DNA from: G965197405 sp965197405
GTDB lineage: Bacteria > Chloroflexota > Dehalococcoidia > Lucifugimonadales > JAGWBF01
DNA length: 64,000 bases
Direction: 5' to 3'
Assembly (NCBI GenBank): GCA_965197405.1
Contig: OZ240206.1
Location: 62,001-126,000, forward strand
In this document: positions 33,068-41,425 of the stretch, piece after piece
Layout: every line of letters begins with the position of its first letter
How positions within the stretch are numbered: the first letter of the stretch is position 1
The notes under the pieces: model-generated
What the model was told of the DNA's origin: nothing
Seen by the model: only the letters and a program-made list of their open reading frames with translations
The model's database searches: none
Translations under genes and position numbers: made by a program

Positions 33068-35677
33068 TCACTGCGCTTCCCCGTCACCGCTGGCATCCAG
33101 GATGCCAGATTGAGGGCGGCCCGGTATCCCTACCGCAATCTTTACTACATAGGCATCCAGACCTCCGTAGCCGGTCTGACCGGGGAGGGAGCCTTTCGTA
33201 TAGCCCACAGCGTAGAGGTTGCCCGCCCCGTCTATCGCCAGGTCGCTGGCAACCTCGTCCTCTTCAGTGCCGAACTGGTTCGTCCAGAGCTCCCTCCCGT
33301 CGCCGTCATACCTGCGCACAAAGGCGTCGAATCTACCCAGGGAGCTCCGGCCCGGAAGGGCCCCCTGGGTCCAGCCTGCAATGTAGAGGCCGCCTGTACC
33401 ATCTACCGCCACATCCCAGGCAAGGTCAAAGCGCCGGCTGCCGAACTGCCCCGTCCATAGCTCGCTTCCATCACCTGCGTACTTGCGAAGGTAGGCGTCG
33501 TACGTGCCCCGGTTGGTCTGGCCGGGAAGCGCCTCGGAGGTATCTCCCACCACGTAAACGTTGCCTGCATTATCGCTTGCTACGCCTTTGGCTTCGTCCC
33601 AACCGGAGGTCCCAAACTGCCGTGTCCATAGCTCACTCCCGAACTTATCGTATACTCTGAGAAAGGAATCACGGCCGCCCGCCTTGGTCTGGTCGGGAAA
33701 GCGGCTCCAGGTCCCACCCGTCACGTATAGCCCGCCCGCGGAATCTACGGCCACGCCCAGGGCTTCGTCCGAATGCCCCGTGCCGAACTGGCGCGTCCCC
33801 AGCACGTTCCCGTCGCCATCGTACTTGCGCACGTAGGCGTCCGACCTTCCCAGGTTGACCTGTCCGGTAAAGGCGCCCCTGGTGGAACCCGCCACGTATA
33901 TGTCACCTGCGCGATCCACCGCCACATTGACCGCCTGGTCGCTCTCTTCGGTGCCGAACTGGCGGGTCCATAGCTCATTCCCACGGCTGCCGTATTTTCG
34001 CAGGAAGCCGTCCCCTCCCCCGCCGCGTCCGGTCTGACCGGGCAGGACGCCCCACGTATTGCCGACCACGTACACGTTGTCCGCAGGGCCGACTGTTACA
34101 CCGTGGGCCGAGTCGAAGTCCTCGCTGCCAAACTGGCGGGTCCATAGCTCATTCCCATCGCTGTCATACTTGCGTATGTAGGCATCGCGGTCCCCCAATC
34201 CGGCCTGACCGGGAATCGTGCCCAGCGTATAGCCGACCACATACACGCCACCCACACTGTCTACCGCGACGTCAAGGGCCTCGTCGCTCTCCGGGGTGCC
34301 GAACTGGCGCGCCCAGAGTATGCCGGGCGCGGATACCGGCGCCGGGGGAGGGTCTATCTCGTCCGGGTGCCAGTACTCCACCAGGGACCAGGGAGGTACG
34401 ACGGCATCCGAATCGTTTTCAATGAAGCCATTCGCCTTCATGTCGTCGGGGCCCTCGCTTCTCATCCTCCACGTCCCGTCCTCGAAGTAGTCAATCTGGT
34501 TGAAGGAGTAGTGGTTGATGAAGTCTCCGGAACCGTAGGAGAGGCCGGGACTCGTGCTGATGCCGTCCACACCGATGCCGAGGCCGGTATAGCCGGCGTC
34601 GTAGGCGGCGGTGGGACTCGCGCTCAGAGCGCCATAGCCGGCGGCGAAAGCGTCCAGCAGGCATAGCTCCGGGTGCTCGGGGTCCGGTCCGCAGTCCGGG
34701 TCATCTCCGTCCAAGGTGGCCCCGTCCACGTCGTAGGCGGCGCCGGAGTGCAGGTACAGCCCGGACGAGTCTATGTCAATCAAGTCCCATTCGCCGGGCG
34801 ATACCCTCCGTCCATCCATGTACCCGTCCGCCGGGCGTACCAGGTCGCTGAGAGTAAGGGCCATCCCATGCCCTTCCGTCCCCTGCCCGTCCAGCCCGAC
34901 GTAAATGCCGTCACTCTCAGACTGATAGGACCGGTCGTAAATCGAATACTCGGGGGAGGCCTTGAAGTTGCTCACACGAAGGTGATAGGGCTCTCCCGTC
35001 GCCTTGTCCACCCACACGAAGACGGACTCCCAGTCGTGCTCGTGGCGGGTGATCTTTCCGCTCTGCGAGAGGGAGGAGAACCAGAATACGGTGTTGTAGA
35101 CGTAGTAGAACCAGTACTCGTAGACGACGTGGTCGTTGCCTTCGACGACCTTGTAGTAAGCTGTCAGGGGAGGAGCGTCTCCCCTCCCCCAGCGCTCCTG
35201 AGCGTCTGCGCCAGCAAGCTGCCCGAGGGTGCGCCCGTCTTCGTCCATCCAGCGATGCTGGTCGAACCGCCCGTATCCAACCTCCGAGCTACGTCCGTCG
35301 TCGCCCCCGTCGTACCACTCATCCTCCTGGCCGACCGTCTCGTTGATAGCGCCGTCACCCAGGGAGGCATCTCTGCCCAGTCCCTCACCCCAGTACTCGT
35401 TGTTGTCCAAGCCCCACCAGTTGCCGTCGTAGTCGAAGGCTACAGGATACCAGGGAGCGGTGACGTCGAAACGGAGAGCGGGCGCGTATTTCCTGGCCTT
35501 TTCCACGTTGTCCCAGGCAAGGCCTTGGGAGTCTCCCTGCTGCGAGGCTTCCGGTGTGACCTCTTCTTGTGGGACTCCCTGGTCCTCAGCGCCGCTGCAA
35601 GCTATCGCCACCAAGCCGGCTAACAGCAACAGTCCCGGTAAGCCGATGTACCTGCTCAGGAGTGCGGCCCGGCCCAT
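33068..35677 (-). CDS. SBBP-repeat propeller lipoprotein with NLP-like HEHDWE domain
   Basis: 869 residues. Lipoprotein signal with lipobox VAIAC near residue 27. Residues ~70-290 form a domain with YYKVVEGNDHVVYEYWFYY and RHEHDWESVFVWVDKATGEP, which resembles the GHRHDWE heptapeptide and following strand of NPP1/NLP proteins and related Vps62-like folds. From ~residue 465 there are seven ~57-residue SBBP repeats, each with LWTRQFGT, SDEAxxVAVDxxGxxYVxGxT and GxxDAYxRKYDxDGxE, a likely seven-bladed propeller. It begins one base after the stop of the DUF3179 gene, sharing TAGGATG, so the two are translationally coupled. Role unknown; presumably a surface protein. Confidence 0.82.
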   Translation of the reverse strand: MGRAALLSRYIGLPGLLLLAGLVAIACSGAEDQGVPQEEVTPEASQQGDSQGLAWDNVEKARKYAPALRFDVTAPWYPVAFDYDGNWWGLDNNEYWGEGLGRDASLGDGAINETVGQEDEWYDGGDDGRSSEVGYGRFDQHRWMDEDGRTLGQLAGADAQERWGRGDAPPLTAYYKVVEGNDHVVYEYWFYYVYNTVFWFSSLSQSGKITRHEHDWESVFVWVDKATGEPYHLRVSNFKASPEYSIYDRSYQSESDGIYVGLDGQGTEGHGMALTLSDLVRPADGYMDGRRVSPGEWDLIDIDSSGLYLHSGAAYDVDGATLDGDDPDCGPDPEHPELCLLDAFAAGYGALSASPTAAYDAGYTGLGIGVDGISTSPGLSYGSGDFINHYSFNQIDYFEDGTWRMRSEGPDDMKANGFIENDSDAVVPPWSLVEYWHPDEIDPPPAPVSAPGILWARQFGTPESDEALDVAVDSVGGVYVVGYTLGTIPGQAGLGDRDAYIRKYDSDGNELWTRQFGSEDFDSAHGVTVGPADNVYVVGNTWGVLPGQTGRGGGGDGFLRKYGSRGNELWTRQFGTEESDQAVNVAVDRAGDIYVAGSTRGAFTGQVNLGRSDAYVRKYDGDGNVLGTRQFGTGHSDEALGVAVDSAGGLYVTGGTWSRFPDQTKAGGRDSFLRVYDKFGSELWTRQFGTSGWDEAKGVASDNAGNVYVVGDTSEALPGQTNRGTYDAYLRKYAGDGSELWTGQFGSRRFDLAWDVAVDGTGGLYIAGWTQGALPGRSSLGRFDAFVRRYDGDGRELWTNQFGTEEDEVASDLAIDGAGNLYAVGYTKGSLPGQTGYGGLDAYVVKIAVGIPGRPQSGILDASGDGEAQ

Positions 35678-35678
35678 C

Positions 35679-37349
35679 CTATCCCCCCGGGATCCCGTAC
35701 ACCCGGGTATCGGTATGGAAAGCGTACCAGGCAAACCAGAAAGTCATATGGGAAGGCAATCGCGCCAGCCTATCGGTGGGGTCGGCCGTGCTGACGAGAT
35801 AGTCTTCGGTGACACTCCAGACGGTCCCATCGGAATCCACAATATCGGCGCCGGGATCCTCAGACAGGGCTGTGAACGTGTGGTCCCCCCTCTCATAGGC
35901 CCGCGCTGCCTGAGAGGTAGGCGAAGCGATGACCACCAGGCCGGTCCCGCCCAGACTATCGTTGACCACACGCTCTTTCCTCAACGTCTTCGTGGGATAC
36001 GCCTTGGTCTCATCGCCTATGGAAAGTGCGAGGACCACATCCTTGGTATCCAGCAGGTCCGACCGTTCCCATACGGGGTACGCCGTATTGGGGCTGTGGA
36101 AGTAGCCATAGTAGGCGGATTCGATGTCATCCTCCGGCAGGTACGCCTCCGGCAGGTAAAGGATGTCCCTTATATCCATTACTTTGGTATCCGGATGTTC
36201 GTCTACCCACTCCTGCCACGTGGTCAGAAGTACGGGCAACAAGTCGAGCTTGAGGCCGCTACCCACCAGGTGGCCGACGACCGGCTCTCCTCCAAAATGG
36301 CTCCAGAGGGTGTTGGTGGTACGGTCGAACATGAGCTTGTTGCTGCGGTACACCAGGCCGGAGGTGGCAAACTGGGTGGCCTGGCCGTTGACGTTGGTGG
36401 AATACACGATTCCAGAGCCACAGAGGGTTCAATAGGCCAGGACGATAGGCTCCCCACCCACCACGTCGTTAATCATCTCGTGGGGGTTGGCAATCCGCAG
36501 GGGGTAGGCGCGGTGGTCGCCATTGATGGATATGCCGAACACCCGGTCAGTCGGCAGTGGATAGGGATAGTCCAGCCCTTTCGCTTCCTCGACGGAGATC
36601 ATCACGGGGTCACGCAGGGCCGGTATGCCATCAACCGGAACGGCGCCCCAGACCACCTCCGTCGGGTCAATAGTCATCTTTACGCCGGGGTAAAAGAACC
36701 GCCTGAAGCCATAGTCAACACGGGAAAGCAGCTCAACCTTCCAGTCCAGGTAGCCCTCGGGGGGCTGGTACTCCGCTAGATTCTGCCCAAGCCACTCCGT
36801 CCACTCATTCCAATCGGGATAGCCGTACTCCTGCCCGGTGAGATCATGGAGGACTGCCGCCGCCTTCTCTCCGAACTCATCGGTCACCCAAAAGCGAAGG
36901 ACCTCTATGATAATGGGGACTTGAGAGGTATCGGATAGCTCCACAATCTGGTCGAGGGCCATCAGGCTATCCTCCCCCAGCGTGGACCAATCGAGAATCT
37001 GCAAGAGCCGGTGCATGGCCTTCGTCGAATCGTAAGGCTCCGGGATCGGGCTAGCTTCCCCGCCAGGCGCGGCAGTAGCGGACAGACTGGTTGGCTCGAC
37101 GGTTGCCGTGGGGGCAGGGACCGTAGCGGTTGGCGAAGCCGGGGTGGGAGTGGGCGCCGACAGGGTGATTGCGATGGGAGTAGGGGTTGCGACAGCCGGC
37201 GGAGCTGACGGAGTAGGGGTAGGCGAAGCGGTGGGCGTGGAGGAAGTCCCGCATGAGACAAGCACCAGGGCGAGAAGCCCCAGAGCCGCCCAGGGGCGTT
37301 TCACTATAGAATAGATGAGCCTGCCTGCTAGCGAGGCGCGCATTATCAT
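35679..37349 (-). CDS. DUF3179 lipoprotein, probable selenoprotein (in-frame TGA at 36429-36431)
   Basis: Two abutting same-frame ORFs separated only by TGA encode one DUF3179 protein of about 556 residues. A lipobox (LVLVSC) and Pro/Thr-rich linker are followed by a helical region and then the DUF3179 core: AYPLRIANPHEMINDVVGGEPIVLAY-[TGA]-TLCGSGIVYSTNVNG (two segments), then FATSGLVYRSNKLMFDR and LWSHFGGEPVVGHLVGSGL. Family proteins read YCPLC here, so the TGA replaces the first Cys of a CxxC and would give UxxC with Sec at about residue 307. A hairpin suited to a bacterial SECIS starts 15 bases downstream. ATG 37349 follows GGAG; GTG 37364 is an alternative. If TGA were a true stop, the remainder would lack a start and the core would be cut in two. 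Confidence 0.85.
36398..36414 (-). promoter_or_regulatory. Candidate bacterial SECIS hairpin
   Basis: On the mRNA, UGGAAU-CGUGU-AUUCCA forms a perfect 6-bp stem with a 5-base apical loop; flanking GG and CC can extend it with a bulge. The stem begins 15 bases after the UGA and the loop begins at base 21. Bacterial SECIS elements need an apical loop roughly 16-37 bases downstream of UGA with a G in the first two loop positions; here the second loop base is G. Confidence 0.7.
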
Positions 37350-37448
37350 CCGGACTCCATCCACGATACGCTATATACTATCAGCCCGTTTCCAGAAAAG
37401 GGAAGTCCCTCAGAGCCTTCACGTCATCACATCACCCACCCCCTCATG

Positions 37449-37596
37449 CCATTCCGAGCGCAGCGAGGAATCTAGGAAACACGCTTTTCAAGACAGGCTT
37501 CTTAGATTCCTCACCGCGGAGTTTATCCTGAGCTTGCCGAAGGGCTCCGTTCGGAACGACACATCGCCACTGCCAAACCACCTAAAACGCAACGCT
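37449..37596. repeat. Dispersed repeat, variant form
   Basis: CATTCCGAGCGCAGCGAG arm, an inverse arm AGATTCCTCACCGCGG...TTCGGAACGACA and the tail ACTGCCAAACCACCTAAAAC shared with 29146-29300. It lies directly beside another, inverted copy at 37609. Together they fill the 560-base gap between the DUF3179 gene and the LLM oxidoreductase gene. Confidence 0.7.
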
Positions 37597-37608
37597 ACCC
37601 TTCGCGTA

Positions 37609-37767
37609 CAGGGCCTTTCAATTGTCACCCCGAGCGGAGCGAGGGGTCTAAAGTCCTTGCCTTCTTAGGCGTGCTGCTATCCAAACATTTTTAGATTCCT
37701 CGCTGCGCTCGGAATGACACGCTGCGGGGACCTGTATTCACCTGGCGTCGAGAATTAAAAGACCCTG
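37609..37767. mobile_element. MITE-like dispersed repeat, copy 5, perfect target duplication
   Basis: A 159-bp element from CAGGGCCTTTCAATTGTC to GAGAATTAAAAGACCCTG, inverted relative to the 5989 copy. The 10-bp direct repeat CCTTCGCGTA flanks it exactly (37599-37608 and 37768-37777). Confidence 0.9.
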
Positions 37768-37785
37768 CCTTCGCGTAATCGTAGC

Positions 37786-37814
37786 TTGTGACGCCAGCTA
37801 CCAGGGTGTATAAT
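37786..37814 (+). promoter_or_regulatory. Putative sigma70-type promoter
   Basis: TTGTGA (37786-37791), 17-base spacer, TATAAT (37809-37814), about 100 bases upstream of the LLM oxidoreductase. The -10 context TATAATTCGG equals that of the tig promoter. Confidence 0.6.
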
Positions 37815-37914
37815 TCGGTGAGCCGGTGAGAATAATAATCAGTGCGCTTCAGAAGTCCGTCCACGAGTCACACCACACTATCAGAAACCAGAGAGGCAGA
37901 AACCAGAGAGGAGT

Positions 37915-39159
37915 ATGTCCATGAAGTTCGATCTGTTCCCGTTGCCGACCATACCGGGGACCCTGGAAGAGAGGGCAGCCCTTCGTCCTATAGGTCGCAA
38001 CAACGACCGGTACCAGCAGATGATAGACGAGCTACGCAAAATCGTCATCCTGGCCGACGAGGCCGGGATAGACGCCTTTTCCACCACCGAGCACCACTTC
38101 CACTCGGAGGGTTTCGAGGCGTCGGTGGCCCCCCTTATGCTCTATACGGACTTCGCAGCCAGGACCAAGCGCATCAAGTTCGCCCCCTTGGGCTTGGTGC
38201 TGCCCTCCTGGGACCCGATCCGGTGCGCCGAAGAGCTGGCTATCCTGGACCATCTGACCAAGGGAAGGGTAATGGCCGGGTTCGCCCGGGGCTACCAGGA
38301 CCGATGGACCAACATCCTGGGCCAGCACTACCACGTCACGGGCGCACCCATGGACGGGTCGGAGGTGGACCAGCACAACCGGGCCGTTTTCCAGGAGGTC
38401 TTCAAGATAATCAAGATGGCCTGGACCCAGGATACCATTGAGTACAACAGCCAGTATTACTCCATCCCCCAGCCCTACGAAGAGGGGATAAGGCGCTGGC
38501 CGGCCAAGGAATGGACGAGGAAGTACGGCGCGGGCGAGCTTGACGAGGAAGGCGTCGTCAGAAGAGTGAGCGTGATTCCGAAGCCGTACCAGCAGCCCCA
38601 CCCGCCCCTGTGGCAAGCCTTCTCCGTGAGCGAGTCCACGATTCGCTGGTGCGCCAGGGAGACCATCACGCCCTGGATACTGATTGCGCACCCGGAGAGT
38701 TTCGTCCAGCTTTGCAGGAGCTACCAGGAAGAGGCGGCTACCGTGGGGCGAGAGCTGAGGTTGGGAGAGGGCATCGGGGCGGCTAGGTCAATCTCCATCG
38801 GGAAGACCTACGAAGAAGCCTTCGCCCTGGGCGCGAGGACAACCGGACTCGGCTTTCACTCCTATTTCGGCGGCTTCGGCTTCCTGGAGGCCTTCAAATA
38901 CCCGGGTGAGAACGACCCGAACCCTGCATGGGCGGCCACCCAGGAGGGAGTGTACCAGCGCATGATAGACCACGAATACGCCCTCTGCGGCACCGTGGAC
39001 GACATCAAGCGGAAGCTGGACTCCCTTGCCCGCTGTCACGGCAACGGAGAGTTGGAGTGGCTTGGCTGGGGGTTCCCCCAGGGGTTCCTGACCTGGGACG
39101 AGGCCCAATGGCAGCTTGAGACCTTCGCCACTCAGATACTGCCCGAGTTCAAAGACTAG
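37915..39159 (+). CDS. LLM-class flavin-dependent oxidoreductase
   Basis: 414 residues of bacterial luciferase-like (TIM-barrel) fold: KFDLFPLPTIPG, FSTTEHHFHSEGF, RTKRIKFAPLGLVLPSWDPIRCAEELAILDHLTKGRVMAGFARGYQ in separate strands, and NQ...WEVFQEVF-type helices. Such enzymes use reduced FMN or F420 to oxidise aldehydes, alkanes, sulfonates or other substrates; the substrate is not readable. Start ATG 37915 follows GAGAGGAGT. A 15-base direct repeat CAGAAACCAGAGAGG lies just upstream. A similar enzyme is encoded at 58570-59610. Confidence 0.88.
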   Translation: MSMKFDLFPLPTIPGTLEERAALRPIGRNNDRYQQMIDELRKIVILADEAGIDAFSTTEHHFHSEGFEASVAPLMLYTDFAARTKRIKFAPLGLVLPSWDPIRCAEELAILDHLTKGRVMAGFARGYQDRWTNILGQHYHVTGAPMDGSEVDQHNRAVFQEVFKIIKMAWTQDTIEYNSQYYSIPQPYEEGIRRWPAKEWTRKYGAGELDEEGVVRRVSVIPKPYQQPHPPLWQAFSVSESTIRWCARETITPWILIAHPESFVQLCRSYQEEAATVGRELRLGEGIGAARSISIGKTYEEAFALGARTTGLGFHSYFGGFGFLEAFKYPGENDPNPAWAATQEGVYQRMIDHEYALCGTVDDIKRKLDSLARCHGNGELEWLGWGFPQGFLTWDEAQWQLETFATQILPEFKD

Positions 39160-39162
39160 GGT

Positions 39163-39205
39163 GTGTATCAGTTTGAGCGCTTTGAACGCGTTCAAACTGA
39201 TACAC
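39163..39205. terminator. Long inverted repeat after LLM gene
   Basis: Arms GTGTATCAGTTTGA (39163-39176) and TCAAACTGATACAC (39192-39205) are exact complements, with a further GCG/CGC pairing inside. It starts three bases after the LLM stop. It may terminate transcription, though no T run follows. Confidence 0.5.
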
Positions 39206-39235
39206 GACAGGCGATTATTATAATATCGCGCCTTC

Positions 39236-39347
39236 TTACTGATACGTGAGGAAACGCCCAACCCAGTCCTGCCCGTCATCCCTACGAAACTAGGGGAGTG
39301 ACGTTGGGGCAGCGCTGGAGTTCAGCCCTTTGTTCACGTATCAGTAA
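39236..39347. repeat. 14-bp inverted repeat pair, 84-bp spacing
   Basis: TTACTGATACGTGA at 39236-39249 and its exact complement TCACGTATCAGTAA at 39334-39347 flank a non-coding segment. A 13/14 match to the second arm, TCACGTACCAGTAA, is at 57114-57127. The pair lies right upstream of an AT-rich HEPN-like gene and could be an operator or a mobile-element end. Confidence 0.55.
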
Positions 39348-39370
39348 TCATTTTGAGGGAGATATGTAAA

Positions 39371-39781
39371 ATGGTCGGATTAACTGATGAGGTACTAATC
39401 TTTAATGATGCTAAAAATGTTCATTCTTCTGCTTTAGAGCAGTTAGAAAATGAAGATATACGAGATGCGGCTGAAAAGGCTTGGTGTGCTGTTAAGCGGG
39501 CCACAGACGGGCTAATCGTAGCTGCAACCGGAGTTTTGCCTTCTAACTCTTCTGTAATAGGCATAGAATTGAAGTCATTGGGAGGCTATTACAAAGAAAT
39601 AAGAGAATTGATAAGTCGTTATTATACTGCACAGGGTTCTTTACATGGAGAGTGTTTCTATTTGGGTTTTTGTGAACCGGAAGAACTTATACGAGGGCAA
39701 ATTTATGAAGTAAGAGACTATATTGTTGATGCAGAACAACTGGCTGAACGGTTTAAGGTGCAGCCTCATCAAGATCGTTGA
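39371..39781 (+). CDS. HEPN/PaREP1-like small protein, AT-rich
   Basis: 136 residues, helical: NVHSSALEQLENEDIRDAAEKAWCAVKRATDGLIVAATG then a long helix and FCEPEELIRGQIYEVRDYIVDAEQLAERF. The 'ENEDxRDAAEKAWxA' segment resembles PaREP1/HEPN-type proteins and the gene at 20986. Codon use is clearly more AT-rich than neighbours, suggesting transfer. ATG 39371 has GAGGGAGAT about ten bases upstream. No nucleotidyltransferase partner is adjacent. Function unknown. Confidence 0.65.
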   Translation: MVGLTDEVLIFNDAKNVHSSALEQLENEDIRDAAEKAWCAVKRATDGLIVAATGVLPSNSSVIGIELKSLGGYYKEIRELISRYYTAQGSLHGECFYLGFCEPEELIRGQIYEVRDYIVDAEQLAERFKVQPHQDR

Positions 39782-39848
39782 TCAACGGGATTATTAACGT
39801 GGCAAACTGAGACACTACCCGATTTTCTGACTGAGTGAAGATGCTAAA

Positions 39849-40640
39849 GTGAAGAGCCTCGAGGAGTACGCGGACAAATACGCCAACCTCCGTATGGAGA
39901 GACGCAACGGAATCCTCCAGGTCACGTTCCATACCGGCGGGCGCAGCATGGAATGGGGCGAGGTCCCGCACCGGGAGTTGGTCTATGCCTTTGCCGACAT
40001 CGGGAGCGACCCTGAAACCAGGGTCGTGATCTTGACCGGAGTGGACGATTCCTTCATAGCCGTCGGCGGCGGTCAAAGGCTGATGTGGCAAGAGCCGACG
40101 CCGGGGTCAGACAAGAACGCGAGCGCGCCGGCCCTCTGGTACAAGACCAGCCTTGAAGCGAAACGAATGTTGATCAACCTCCTGGACATCGAGGTGCCCA
40201 TCATCAGCGCCGTCAACGGGCAATCCAGGGTCCACTGTGAGGTTGCGCTGGTCCCGGACATCGTGCTGGCGCGGGAGGACTCCGTGTTCCAGGACGCGGG
40301 CCACTTCCCCTGGGGATTCCCTCCAGGAGACGGCTCCCATGTGATATATCCCCTGCTGATGGGGGTGAACCGGGCCAGGTATTTCCTCATGACGGGCCGG
40401 GAGGTATGGGCGCAGGAAGCGCTGGAGCTAGGGCTGGTCAATGAGGTGCTCCCAAAAGACAAGCTCCTACCCCGGGCGTGGGAGTTGGCGGAGCAACTGG
40501 CGGAAAAGCCGGCTCTTACACTGCGCTACACCAGGGTCGTTCTCAACCTGCGCCTCAAGAGCCTGCTACAGGACATGCTGGGTTACGGGCTGGCCGTAGA
40601 AGGCCTGGCCGCATTGGATGACACACCGGCTGGTGAATAG
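39849..40640 (+). CDS. Crotonase-fold hydrolase, 6-oxocamphor hydrolase-like
   Basis: 263 residues of enoyl-CoA hydratase fold. The segment DIVLAREDSVFQDAGHFPWGFPPGDGSHVIYPLLMGVNRARYFLMTG, read in pieces, follows the pattern known from 6-oxocamphor hydrolase (conserved DxxHFPxGxxPGDGxH and RxRYFLxTG), which cleaves cyclic beta-diketones, rather than that of CoA-using hydratases. The His and Asp of that motif are present. It is plausibly a C-C bond hydrolase. Start GTG 39849 lacks a strong ribosome site, so the exact start is uncertain. Confidence 0.75.
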   Translation: MKSLEEYADKYANLRMERRNGILQVTFHTGGRSMEWGEVPHRELVYAFADIGSDPETRVVILTGVDDSFIAVGGGQRLMWQEPTPGSDKNASAPALWYKTSLEAKRMLINLLDIEVPIISAVNGQSRVHCEVALVPDIVLAREDSVFQDAGHFPWGFPPGDGSHVIYPLLMGVNRARYFLMTGREVWAQEALELGLVNEVLPKDKLLPRAWELAEQLAEKPALTLRYTRVVLNLRLKSLLQDMLGYGLAVEGLAALDDTPAGE

Positions 40641-40669
40641 CCGCCCCGTCCCCGTATGCGTCCAGCAAT

Positions 40670-41344
40670 CTACTCGCGTTGGCGGTCCCAGCCGTTCCAG
40701 TGCGTCACCTCTTTTACGGGGCGACGTTTGGCGGGCTTGAAGTCGGCGCCAGTGAAGTAGGCTACGGGCAGCAAGGCCGTCTGGATGATGTTATCGGGGA
40801 TTCCAAGGACCTCAGCAGCCTCTTTTTCGTACACGAGATGGGCGGTTGTCCAGGACGACCCCAGCCCTCGTGCTCGGAGGGCCAGCATAATTGACCACAC
40901 GGCGGGCAGGATAGACCCATACAATGACGCCGTGTTAAAAGACCCAAATGTCGGATGGTAAGTGGTAATCACCTCTTCCATCCGGGACTCGATGCAGGCG
41001 ATGACGTACGCCGGCACCTCGTGCAAATGGTCATGGAGGTAGTTGCTGGCGTCCACCATGCCCTGGTGCTGTGCTATGCGCGTATCCTGCTCAGCCCACC
41101 TGGGAGGGTCGTATATCAGTACAGCGTCGCGTCCCCTGCGGTAGATGTCGGCCAAGGCGGCGCGTTTTTCGGAGTCGGTGACTACCACGAAGTGCCACCC
41201 CTGGTAATTCCCGCCCGTCGGCGAATGGAGCGCGATTTCAACGCACCTCTCGAGCACTTGCGGCTCCACCGGGCGCGTCAGGTCGAGGCGTCTTTTAACC
41301 GAATGGGTGGTGGTGAGCAGGTGGTCTACAGTTTCCAGGTCCAT
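40670..41344 (-). CDS. Nitroreductase family protein
   Basis: 224 residues of FMN-dependent nitroreductase fold: SVKRRLDLTRPVEP near the N-terminus in place of the RRSxRxF FMN site, then ALHSPTGGNYQGWHFVVVTD and LRARGLGSSWTTAHL, then EVLGIPDNIIQTALLPVAYFTG. Such enzymes reduce nitro, quinone or enone groups. It converges with the crotonase-like gene. Substrate unknown. Confidence 0.85.
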   Translation of the reverse strand: MDLETVDHLLTTTHSVKRRLDLTRPVEPQVLERCVEIALHSPTGGNYQGWHFVVVTDSEKRAALADIYRRGRDAVLIYDPPRWAEQDTRIAQHQGMVDASNYLHDHLHEVPAYVIACIESRMEEVITTYHPTFGSFNTASLYGSILPAVWSIMLALRARGLGSSWTTAHLVYEKEAAEVLGIPDNIIQTALLPVAYFTGADFKPAKRRPVKEVTHWNGWDRQRE

Positions 41345-41425
41345 TGGAGCATCTCCTGGTGTACGAGCGTTAGAAGGCGCTAGTCAACCTCTGCCAACGC
41401 GTCCATGATACCGCCCAATCCGCCG

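Noticed and set aside
36429..36431. TGA in the DUF3179 gene as an ordinary nonsense mutation
   Set aside because: The stop falls exactly on a conserved Cys, the frame stays open for 242 more codons with family motifs, and a suitable hairpin follows; recoding is more likely, though not proven.
36429..36431. General reassignment of TGA as a sense codon
   Set aside because: Many genes in the window end with TGA at expected positions, often in ATGA overlaps.
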